This document shows, in pieces, positions 57,342 to 64,000 of a stretch of 64,000 nt of DNA. The notes beneath the pieces are model-generated. The model made no database searches, was not told the DNA's origin, and worked only from the letters and a program-made list of their open reading frames with translations. Source of the stretch: Candidatus Proelusimicrobium volucris (GTDB lineage Bacteria > Elusimicrobiota > Elusimicrobia > Elusimicrobiales > Elusimicrobiaceae). Numbering within the stretch: position 1 is the first letter of the stretch; each line of letters begins with the position of its first letter. The DNA lies in NCBI GenBank assembly GCA_944324665.1, contig CALUXD010000001.1, positions 496,001-560,000 on the forward strand, read 5' to 3'. The translations under genes were made by a program, and so were the position numbers.

Positions 57342-58106
57342 CTATATCGCAAGTTTCAGGTTCAAACCGAGAGTATAATTTTCATCTTGGTGTTCTACGT
57401 CTTCAAAGGTGGCGAAAGCGGTTACGCCCAGCCTTGAAGGGAGGGGGTTGATGTCCAAGCGCGCAGTAAGGAAATAGCCTTTGTAGTAGCTGTCGCCGCC
57501 GAGGTCGTAGACTTTATATCCCGCCTCTCCGCCGAAGCCGATGATGTCCATAACGTCAAAAATAGCGAAAGCCTTTAAATTACCGTTATAGATTTCGCTG
57601 TCGTTGTTCTTGCTCATAAGTCTGGCGTTTAAGCCGTCCCAGTAATCCAGCCCGCCGATCGCGCCGAGATAAAAAATGCCCAAATCGGCGCCCGCTCTGG
57701 CAAAGAAGCCGTATTTGTCGGTCCCTTCGGCTACGCCTCCTTCGGTAAAATCGTCAAAGGCGTCAAACTCTATACGCCCGCCCAAGTCGATATCAAGGCC
57801 GATGTTCCAAATCCTCAATATTGCGAAAACTCCGGGATTGGTAAAATCTTTGGTGTCGGTATTGTCGAGTTTGCTGTAACCGATATAACCGCCGAGCTGC
57901 AGCCTGTCGGTAATACCGAAAGAGAGCGCCTCGCGTAAGGTATAAATCTTATTGCTGTCGCCGTCGGTAGTATCCTGAAAAGTCGCCACAGTGTCGGAAA
58001 GGATCTGCCCCTCCGAGGGCATAAACAACGGGTTGGTTACCGCTTTGGCCAAAACGCACGGGCTTACAAAGCCGAGCATAAAGGCAAAAAGCAATAGTTT
58101 CTTCAT
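57342..58106 (-). CDS. Hypothetical outer-membrane beta-barrel
   Basis: 254 residues from ATG 58106, chosen because AAGGAGG precedes it and a signal peptide follows at once (MKKLLLFAFMLGFVSPCVLA). The mature protein begins with a segment NPLFMPSEGQILSDTVATF and continues with alternating strands rich in Gly, Asp and Tyr (LGGYIGYSKLD, YGFFARAGADLGIFYLG, GFGGEAGYKVYDLGG, YTLGLNLKLAI). Barrel-like; family unknown. Divergent from smc. Confidence 0.68.
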   Translation of the reverse strand: MKKLLLFAFMLGFVSPCVLAKAVTNPLFMPSEGQILSDTVATFQDTTDGDSNKIYTLREALSFGITDRLQLGGYIGYSKLDNTDTKDFTNPGVFAILRIWNIGLDIDLGGRIEFDAFDDFTEGGVAEGTDKYGFFARAGADLGIFYLGAIGGLDYWDGLNARLMSKNNDSEIYNGNLKAFAIFDVMDIIGFGGEAGYKVYDLGGDSYYKGYFLTARLDINPLPSRLGVTAFATFEDVEHQDENYTLGLNLKLAI

Positions 58107-58187
58107 CAAAAAGCCTCCTTGCTGTGAAATATATTTCAATTATGCCAAAAACATATAAATAAGTAAAATATAGTATCATATAAAAAA

Positions 58188-58210
58188 GGGCCGCTTAACG
58201 AGCCCTTATT
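58188..58210 (+). promoter_or_regulatory. Hairpin upstream of smc
   Basis: AAGGGC pairs with GCCCTT around a 10-nt loop, about 20 nt before the smc ATG. It may be leader structure or a weak terminator. There is no good ribosome site before the ATG (only GGA). Confidence 0.35.
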
Positions 58211-58228
58211 TATTCTTGCGGAATTGTT

Positions 58229-61200
58229 ATGTATCTAAAAGCATTGGAAATTATAGGTTTTAAATCTTTTGCGGATAAGGTTAGACTGAATTTCGAGCCG
58301 GGCGTATCGTGTATAGTGGGGCCCAACGGTTGCGGCAAATCAAATGTTATAGATTCTGTGCGCTGGGCGATAGGCGAGATGTCTTGGAAGTCTTTGCGTT
58401 CGAGTTCGATGGTGGACATAATTTTCAACGGCACAAGGAAAAGGCCCCCGCTTAATATGGCGCAGGTCAATATGGTGTTTGACAATTCATCAAGAAAGTT
58501 GCCGGTGGCTTTTAACGAGGTTACGGTATCTCGTAAAATATACCGCTCCGGCGAGAGCGAATATTTCCTAAACAGAGTGCAGTGCCGCCTTAAGGACATC
58601 AGGGAAATGTTTTTGGATACCGGTATCGGCGGCGAGGGCTATGCCATAATAGACCAGGGCTCCGTAAATCAGCTTTTGGAATCCACCCCAGAACAGCGGC
58701 GCGAAATGTTTGAGGAAGTCGCAGGCGTATCAAAGTATAAAGCCAAGCGGGAAGAGGCCGTTCGCAAACTAGAGCGCGTAGATATGGATATAGCCCGCTT
58801 AAGCGATACTTTGGCCTTGATAGCGGAACAGATAAAAAAGCTTGACAGCGAAGCCCGCAAGGCCAGGTTATATCAAAAGTACCGCGAAGAGCTTAAAGAA
58901 AGCGAGATTGCACTCTCCTTGGAGAATATAAAAAGCCACGAAGAACAAATCCAAACGGCGGCCAAAGAGCTGGAACCGATTTTGAAAGAGATAGAAGATT
59001 CCAATAATACCGTATCTGCCTTGGAAGGGCAGGTTGCGGCTTTGGATCTTAATCTTACCCACAAACAGAAGGAACTTTCGCAATTCGGGGAGAATATATC
59101 TTCCGCCAAATATCAGATAGGCCTATTGGAAGGCGCGATACAGAACTGCCAGAATTTAGCGGGTGAACTTGCTTTGCAGGTGCAGACGTCCAAATCTGAA
59201 GAAGCCGTGGCCTCGGCCAGATTGGGAGAACTGGGCCCCGCCTTGCAAGCCTTGAAGGAAAAAATACGGCAAGCGGAGGAGGAATACAAGCCTCTGCAAG
59301 ATAAATATAACGAGAAATATGCCCAAGTCAGCGCCAATGAGCAGGCCCTAAAGGCGGCGCAGAACGACGTGGAGAGGGCTGTCGCGGCGGCTTCGGAAGT
59401 ATCGCAAAAGCAGTTGGAACTTTCCGGCAAAATAGCTTTGGAGGAATCTTCCTGCGCGCACGAAGACGAGAATCTTATCAATTTGGAAAGAAATTTGCAG
59501 ACCCAGCTTCAGCGGGCGCAAGTTTTGAAAGAAGAGATAGAGAAGTTTGCGGACTCGCTTTCTCAGAAGCAGAATTTGGTGTCGCAAGTTAAGGAAGGCC
59601 AGCTTAAAGCGGAAAATGCCTTGAGCGAACTTAACTCAAAACGCCAATCGCTTAACGACAAATTGAACAATTTGAAAGGCAAACGCGCCTCGCTAAACGC
59701 CAAAATGCAAATGATACAAACGCAAGGCAAGAACGATCCTTATTGGGTAGGTACGAAACTTGTTGAGGAAAGCGGCATAGCGGGCATAAAAGGCACTTTA
59801 AGAAAACAACTTAAATTTAAGGAAGAAGATTCCTTGGCGGTAGAAGAGAGTTTTGGCAAATTTATGGATTCGGTTTTGGCGGAGGATTTTGACTCCGTAA
59901 AACAGGCGGTCTCTTTGCTTAAACAAAACGGCAAAGCGCGGTGCAGATTTATAATACTCTCACGCGTGCCGCAAAGCAGGGAAGGAACTTCCGTTCTTTC
60001 GGGCTCGGCGGTAGGCGGGCTTTTGCAATACCCGGCGGAACTTGAGGGCTTGATAAAATACGTAACGGCTTCTTACAGCGCTGTGGAGAGCGAAGTCGGC
60101 GACGGGTTTTGGGTTTCCGGCGGGGCGGCGGGCGTAAAATCGCCGGAGGCTTACTGGGGCGAGGAAGAAACCGTCAAAAAAGAATTAAAGCAGATTGACG
60201 CGGAAGAGAAGGAAATTTCCGATTCTTTGCAAAAGGTAAATGAGCAAGCCGCGGAAACGGAACAAACTTTGCGGGCTTTGCGCGCCAAGTATCAGGAAGA
60301 AAGCATAAGTCTAAATTCTTTAAACAACGACATCAACTTGCATAAAAGGAGCTTGACGGAAGCGGAGCAGTCCTGCCAGCAGATAGGCAAGAGCAAAGAG
60401 GAAATATCTTCAAGGGTTGCGCAGCGCAGGGCAAGAACCGGGGAACTTAAAGAGCAGCTTACCGAGCTTACCGGCAAATACGAAGAGGCCAAGGGCAATA
60501 TCCAAACCCTTCGCGAAAAGCGCGAATCGTTGGAAAAAGAGGAACAAACCCTAAAGGCGGAAATAGAACAGGCCAACGCTAAACTGTACGAGGCCAAAAT
60601 AAAGAAGAATAATCTTGATCTGGACCTTAGAACTGCCACCTCCGAGGAACAGAGTTTAAGGCAAGCGCAGAATAAGCGCAGCGAGAATGTAGCAAAAGCG
60701 ACGGAGAGAATAAAAGTTTTGGAAGGCGAGAAATTGTCCTCTCAAGCCAAACTCGCGGCTCAGCGCGATTCTTTGGCCGCGCTTGAAGTGGCGGAAAACA
60801 AAATGCGCGGCGATTTGAATTTGATAAAAACGGAATTTGACGAGAAGAGCACCGCTCTTAACAAACGCAAAGCGCGCATAAACGAACTTACGTTAAAAGC
60901 ACACGATTTGGAAAACGCGCTTGGCAACCATAGACGCCAGAAAACGGCGATAATAAACAATCTTTTGGAATCTTGGAATATAACCCCGCAGGAAGCGCAG
61001 ATGAAGTGGGGGGAAGTCAAAGTGGATTATGAGCGCGTGAAGATGATGAGAAAACGCATAGAAAATATGGGCGCCGTAAATATGACCGCGCCCGAAGAAT
61101 ACGATGCTTTAACCCAACGCAACGACTTCCTTAAAAAACAGATAGAAGACTTAGGCAATGCCAAACGGGATTTGAAAGCGGCGATAAACAAAATAAACGC

Positions 61201-61705
61201 TACCACGAAAGAGAATTTCAAATATACCTTTGATCAGGTGCGCACGCATTTTAAGAGCATTTACCAAACTTTGTTTGTAGGCGGGGAAGCGGAACTTACT
61301 TTAACCGACCCGGAAAACCTTCTGGAAACGGGCGTGGAGATAACCGTTCAGCCGCCGGGCAAAAAACTTTTGAACATATCGGCTTTGTCGGGCGGGGAGA
61401 AGGCTTTGACGGCAGTTTCTTTGCTGTTTGCGTTCTTTACGCATAACCCTTCGCCTTTCTGCATTCTTGACGAGGCCGACGCGCCTTTGGACGAGGCTAA
61501 CGTGGAAAGATTTACCAATCTTATAAAAGAGTTTTCAAGCAAGACTCAGTTTATTGTGGTAACCCACAACAAGCGCACTATGGAAGCGGCGCAAATGTTA
61601 TACGGCGTAACTATGGAGGAGAGCGGAGTATCAAAGGTTCTTTCGCTCAATTTGAAGGATCAAGACTCAAAAACCAGACATTTGGTGGCGGCGGCGTCGG
61701 AGTAG
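58229..61705 (+). CDS. smc: Chromosome segregation ATPase SMC
   Basis: 1158 residues, full length. N-terminal ATPase half with Walker A GPNGCGKSNV (31-40), then long coiled coils; hinge about 500-640 (GIAGIKGTLRKQLKF, AVEESFGKFMDSVLAEDF, ARCRFIILSRVPQ); second coiled coil; C-terminal half with signature LSGGEKALTAVSLLFAFF and Walker B FCILDEADAPLDEANV. It loads on DNA as an SMC-ScpAB complex for chromosome compaction and segregation. ScpA and ScpB are not here. Confidence 0.97.
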   Translation: MYLKALEIIGFKSFADKVRLNFEPGVSCIVGPNGCGKSNVIDSVRWAIGEMSWKSLRSSSMVDIIFNGTRKRPPLNMAQVNMVFDNSSRKLPVAFNEVTVSRKIYRSGESEYFLNRVQCRLKDIREMFLDTGIGGEGYAIIDQGSVNQLLESTPEQRREMFEEVAGVSKYKAKREEAVRKLERVDMDIARLSDTLALIAEQIKKLDSEARKARLYQKYREELKESEIALSLENIKSHEEQIQTAAKELEPILKEIEDSNNTVSALEGQVAALDLNLTHKQKELSQFGENISSAKYQIGLLEGAIQNCQNLAGELALQVQTSKSEEAVASARLGELGPALQALKEKIRQAEEEYKPLQDKYNEKYAQVSANEQALKAAQNDVERAVAAASEVSQKQLELSGKIALEESSCAHEDENLINLERNLQTQLQRAQVLKEEIEKFADSLSQKQNLVSQVKEGQLKAENALSELNSKRQSLNDKLNNLKGKRASLNAKMQMIQTQGKNDPYWVGTKLVEESGIAGIKGTLRKQLKFKEEDSLAVEESFGKFMDSVLAEDFDSVKQAVSLLKQNGKARCRFIILSRVPQSREGTSVLSGSAVGGLLQYPAELEGLIKYVTASYSAVESEVGDGFWVSGGAAGVKSPEAYWGEEETVKKELKQIDAEEKEISDSLQKVNEQAAETEQTLRALRAKYQEESISLNSLNNDINLHKRSLTEAEQSCQQIGKSKEEISSRVAQRRARTGELKEQLTELTGKYEEAKGNIQTLREKRESLEKEEQTLKAEIEQANAKLYEAKIKKNNLDLDLRTATSEEQSLRQAQNKRSENVAKATERIKVLEGEKLSSQAKLAAQRDSLAALEVAENKMRGDLNLIKTEFDEKSTALNKRKARINELTLKAHDLENALGNHRRQKTAIINNLLESWNITPQEAQMKWGEVKVDYERVKMMRKRIENMGAVNMTAPEEYDALTQRNDFLKKQIEDLGNAKRDLKAAINKINATTKENFKYTFDQVRTHFKSIYQTLFVGGEAELTLTDPENLLETGVEITVQPPGKKLLNISALSGGEKALTAVSLLFAFFTHNPSPFCILDEADAPLDEANVERFTNLIKEFSSKTQFIVVTHNKRTMEAAQMLYGVTMEESGVSKVLSLNLKDQDSKTRHLVAAASE

Positions 61706-61765
61706 AACCGCCGCTGTGGCCGGGCTATTGACTGAAGGACAAAATTAAAGTCTAATGGGGATAGA

Positions 61766-62506
61766 ATGAAATACGCCGTACTTTCGGATATACACTCCAA
61801 TTACGAGGCCTTGGACGTCGTGCTCAAGAAGGTGGACGAGATCGGCGTAGACGGCTATGCTTTTTGCGGCGATCTTATCGGATACGGGCCCGACCCGGAA
61901 GAATGCTGCCAAAGAATGATGAAACTCAAGAATTTCGTGGGCGTGATGGGCAATCACGATATGAGTTTGTTTCGGGAAGATTTTTTCAACTGGTTCAGCG
62001 ATTATGCCAAGGAATCAATGCTGTATACCGCAAAGCAATTAAGCAAAAAATCGCAGGATTTTATAAAAAGTTTCGGGCGGGAATACCACGGCAAGGATTT
62101 TTGCATGGTGCACGGCTCCTTCTTGGACCCGTTTAGGGATTATCTGCTCAGCGCGGAGCAGTTCGTGCTGAATTTGGACAAGTGGAAAGGGCAGTTGTGT
62201 TTTGTGGGGCACAGCCACGTACCGTTCATTATGAGCTATAAGAGCAATCATATGCCGCAGATAGATTTGTTCTTGGGTTCGGACGTTACGATAAAAATGC
62301 TCCCCGGTATACGCTATATGATAAACCCCGGCTCCATAGGGCAGCCGCGCGACACTAATGCTAAGGCTTCTTTCGGGATATTGAATACTAAGGAACAAAC
62401 TTTCCGTCTTATCCGCCTGCCTTACGATATAGAGGCCGTACAGTCTAAGATAGAAAGCCGCGGTCTGCCGACGATACTTTCCACCCGCCTAAAGCAAGGA
62501 AAATAA
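61766..62506 (+). CDS. Calcineurin-like metallophosphoesterase
   Basis: 246 residues. Metal-site motifs in order: SDIHSNYEAL (D-x-H), CGDLIGYGPDP (GD), GVMGNHDM (GNHD), MVHGSFLDPF (H) and GHSHVPFIM (GHxH). NPGSIGQPRDTNAKASFGIL is a typical tail of YfcE/MJ0936-like phosphodiesterases. Dinuclear enzyme, probably cytoplasmic, substrate unknown (phosphodiester or nucleotide). GGGGA precedes the ATG. It stands alone after smc. Confidence 0.9.
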   Translation: MKYAVLSDIHSNYEALDVVLKKVDEIGVDGYAFCGDLIGYGPDPEECCQRMMKLKNFVGVMGNHDMSLFREDFFNWFSDYAKESMLYTAKQLSKKSQDFIKSFGREYHGKDFCMVHGSFLDPFRDYLLSAEQFVLNLDKWKGQLCFVGHSHVPFIMSYKSNHMPQIDLFLGSDVTIKMLPGIRYMINPGSIGQPRDTNAKASFGILNTKEQTFRLIRLPYDIEAVQSKIESRGLPTILSTRLKQGK

Positions 62507-62534
62507 ATATCTGTCGGATAAAAAGTTGACAAGG

Positions 62535-62563
62535 TTGCAATTTTGAACAATATTTGTTAATAT
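62535..62563 (+). promoter_or_regulatory. Promoter of tRNA-Ala
   Basis: TTGCAA, a 17-nt spacer and TAATAT, ending 9 nt before the tRNA. Confidence 0.65.
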
Positions 62564-62571
62564 ATAGGTAC

Positions 62572-62647
62572 GGGCCTGTAGCTCAGCTGGGAGAGCGCCT
62601 GCATGGCATGCAGGAGGTCATCGGTTCGATCCCGTTCAGGTCCACCA
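62572..62647 (+). tRNA. tRNA-Ala (GGC)
   Basis: 76 nt with encoded CCA. Acceptor GGGCCTG/CAGGTCC carries the G3-T70 wobble pair, the Ala identity element. Anticodon loop ATGGCAT (GGC). T-loop TTCGATC. One T-T mismatch in the T-stem. Confidence 0.95.
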
Positions 62648-62656
62648 GATTTGATT

Positions 62657-62685
62657 AACCGCCGCTTTAAGCGGCGGTTTTTTTA
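62657..62685 (+). terminator. Terminator of tRNA-Ala
   Basis: AACCGCCGC pairs with GCGGCGGTT around a short loop, then a run of T residues. Confidence 0.9.
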
Positions 62686-62852
62686 TTGGGAATTTCCTTT
62701 TGGCGGGGCAAAACCGTTTTATATCTGTGCATTTGGGCGGAGGAATAATTTCTTCTCTGTGCGGGTAAAGCGGAGTTTATATGCGTTTGCTTCTTGACAA
62801 TGCCCGTTTTAAGTGGGAAAATAAACTATATATCAATTTTTGAGGAGAGAAA

Positions 62853-63446
62853 ATGAAAAAGATTTTAATTGCAATGCTCTTGCTTCCGCTTTTGTTTGCC
62901 TGCGGTACCAAGGTTGAGCGTATGGACGTAGACGTAACAAAAGATTTAAGCGGCAAATGGAACGATACCGATTCTCGCTTGGTGGCGGAAACTATGATAC
63001 AGGAATGCCTTAACGGTGCGTGGTATGCCAAAGCCGTAAAGGAAACGCGCGGAAAAGAACCCGTAGTAATAGTCGGTACAGTCGTCAATGACACTATGGA
63101 GCATATCAATACCGGCGCTTTTGTGGAAGAACTGCAAAGAGCTTTAATCAACAGCGGCAAAATAGAATTTGTAGCCAGCTCATCGGAACGGGGCGAAATC
63201 CGCCAGGAGCGCCTTGAACAGGACGAATATGCCTCCGAAGCCACCAGAAAGGCCTTTGGGCAGGAAGTCGGCGCGGATTATATGTTAAGCGGCGTATTGA
63301 GCTCTATCGTAGATCAAGAGGGCCGCAAGTCTGTAGTGTTTTATCAGGTAAATTTAAAGCTAATCAATATAGAAACGAATAAAATACTGTGGAACGGCCA
63401 AAAACAAATTAAAAAATATGTAGCGAAGAAATCTCTTAAATTATAA
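62853..63446 (+). CDS. lpoB: LpoB-like penicillin-binding-protein activator lipoprotein
   Basis: 197 residues. Lipobox LLFAC (Cys17). The mature protein has the Pfam LpoB (PF13036) pattern: DVTKDLSGKWNDTDSRLVAETMIQECL, then EPVVIVGTVVNDTMEHINTGAFVEELQRALI, FVASSSERGEIRQERLEQ, and ADYMLSGVLSSIVDQEG with YQVNLKLINIETNKILW. In E. coli LpoB stimulates PBP1b from the outer membrane; related proteins occur in many phyla with a neighbour like the gene below, so PBP activation is likely but not certain. GAGGAG precedes the ATG. Confidence 0.85.
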   Translation: MKKILIAMLLLPLLFACGTKVERMDVDVTKDLSGKWNDTDSRLVAETMIQECLNGAWYAKAVKETRGKEPVVIVGTVVNDTMEHINTGAFVEELQRALINSGKIEFVASSSERGEIRQERLEQDEYASEATRKAFGQEVGADYMLSGVLSSIVDQEGRKSVVFYQVNLKLINIETNKILWNGQKQIKKYVAKKSLKL

Positions 63447-63451
63447 AGAAT

Positions 63452-64000
63452 ATGAAAGCCCGGTTTGCCCTTTTAATAATTGCGTTAAGCGTATTAACGG
63501 CGTGCGCCGGGCCTTCTTTACGCTATAAAAAAGACGTCTTTTCCAAAATGGACGAGGGCCGTTTTGACAAAGCGCAAACTTTGATAGAAGAAAACAAATC
63601 TAAATCTTACGGCGATAAGAACGCTGTTTTGTATTATCTTGATTTAAGCTCACAACAAACGGCGCGCCGCGACAGCGCGGGCGCGATTTCTTCTTTATCG
63701 GCGGCGGGCGAGATAACGGAATCTTTATACACCAAGAGTATAAGCGCCTCTTTAGGAACCTTGATGATAAACGATAATACCGTCGCTTATGTTCCCCCGT
63801 TGTTTGAACGAGCTATGCTTCATCTTAACAGCGCCGTCAATTATCTTTATGAAGGCGAGGAAAACTCCGCTTTGGTGGAAGCCAACAGAATAGTTTTTAT
63901 GCTGGACAGAAACCGCGAGGACCACCCCAAGGACCTGTATAATGATGACGCTTTCGCGCAGTATCTCGCCAGTATGATATACGAGGACAACGGAAAGGTT
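63452..64000 (+). CDS. Hypothetical lipoprotein (COG3014-like), 3' part missing
   Basis: At least 183 residues, open to the window edge. Lipobox VLTAC (Cys18) after MKARFALLIIALS. It begins 5 nt after the lpoB stop. Helical and TPR-like (MDEGRFDKAQTLIEENKSKS, YYLDLSSQQTARRDSAGAIS, LNSAVNYLYEGEENSALVEA). It resembles the COG3014 proteins that are frequently encoded next to LpoB-like genes; that pairing suggests they act together at the outer membrane. Recognition is from memory of the arrangement. Confidence 0.65.
   Translation, partial: MKARFALLIIALSVLTACAGPSLRYKKDVFSKMDEGRFDKAQTLIEENKSKSYGDKNAVLYYLDLSSQQTARRDSAGAISSLSAAGEITESLYTKSISASLGTLMINDNTVAYVPPLFERAMLHLNSAVNYLYEGEENSALVEANRIVFMLDRNREDHPKDLYNDDAFAQYLASMIYEDNGKV

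Noticed and set aside
62603-62797. Plus-strand ORF of 64 codons starting inside tRNA-Ala
   Set aside because: It overlaps the tRNA and its terminator; composition is not coding-like.

Overview
The window reads as one ordinary chromosomal segment of a diderm (Gram-negative-type) anaerobe or microaerophile. Lipid A synthesis (LpxB), several outer-membrane barrels with signal peptides, a BamA-like protein and TolC-type and LpoB-type proteins indicate two membranes. Rubrerythrin under a PerR-like regulator, a two-subunit [4Fe-4S] fumarase and a malic enzyme suggest low-oxygen life. Base composition is fairly even. Codon use combines GC-rich Gly/Ala codons with very frequent AUA for Ile. The protein set does not look proteobacterial or Bacteroidetes-like. 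From general resemblance I would guess Elusimicrobiota (gut-type), but this is an inference that I could not test. I see no phage, IS element, integrase or CRISPR array.

Layout. 1-7.7 kb: partial MscS-type channel, FadL-type barrel, a second barrel, split chromate transporter with a HAD phosphatase, perR-rubrerythrin operon, BamA-like protein. 7.7-13.7 kb: proline operon proBAC, then guaBA. 13.7-15 kb: a CsoR/RcnR-family regulator facing a DmeF-type metal exporter, each with a similar G-tract operator. 15-22 kb: acetyltransferase, lipoprotein, tRNA-Asp, murB, pgm, purB-purA. 22-28.8 kb: the most novel part, three long tandem paralogues, each with one N-terminal membrane helix, a low-complexity Ser/Gly middle and a small C-terminal fold, with a periplasmic ankyrin protein inserted between copies 1 and 2. 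28.8-36.6 kb: one long tightly packed operon running from malic enzyme and fumarase into a cell-envelope set (lipoprotein, barrel, HAMP protein, TolC-like, patatin, TPR). 36.7-38.9 kb: psd-pssA, tRNA-Leu, a YacP-like NYN protein and an initiator tRNA with unusual features. 38.9-47.7 kb: HxlR regulator and cupin, glycosyltransferase and MurJ flippase, gatB, Rel, lpxB and a sugar dehydrogenase. 47.8-57.3 kb: ndk, a degenerate alpha/beta hydrolase, peptidoglycan recycling (murQ-anmK-nagZ), two alkylation-repair genes, an IspH fused to a membrane domain, pfkA, rlmB. 57.3-64 kb: a barrel, smc, a phosphoesterase, tRNA-Ala, and an LpoB-type lipoprotein followed by a partial partner lipoprotein.

Genes are packed with many ATGA or 1-nt overlaps, so co-transcription is the rule. 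Two initiation styles are visible. Some genes have a clear AGGAGG-type site. Another group has no such site, and a TATAAT-like box ends only 5-7 nt before the start codon, which predicts leaderless mRNAs (HAD, GNAT, murB, murJ, gatB, ndk, ogt, alkD-like, ispH). Several promoters use an extended -10 (TGnTATAAT) without a good -35.

The items most worth a second look are the paralogue cluster at 22-28.8 kb, the IspH-membrane fusion, the C33 initiator tRNA, the leaderless-promoter class (including a 21-bp divergent murJ/gatB promoter), and the paired operators of the DmeR/DmeF module.
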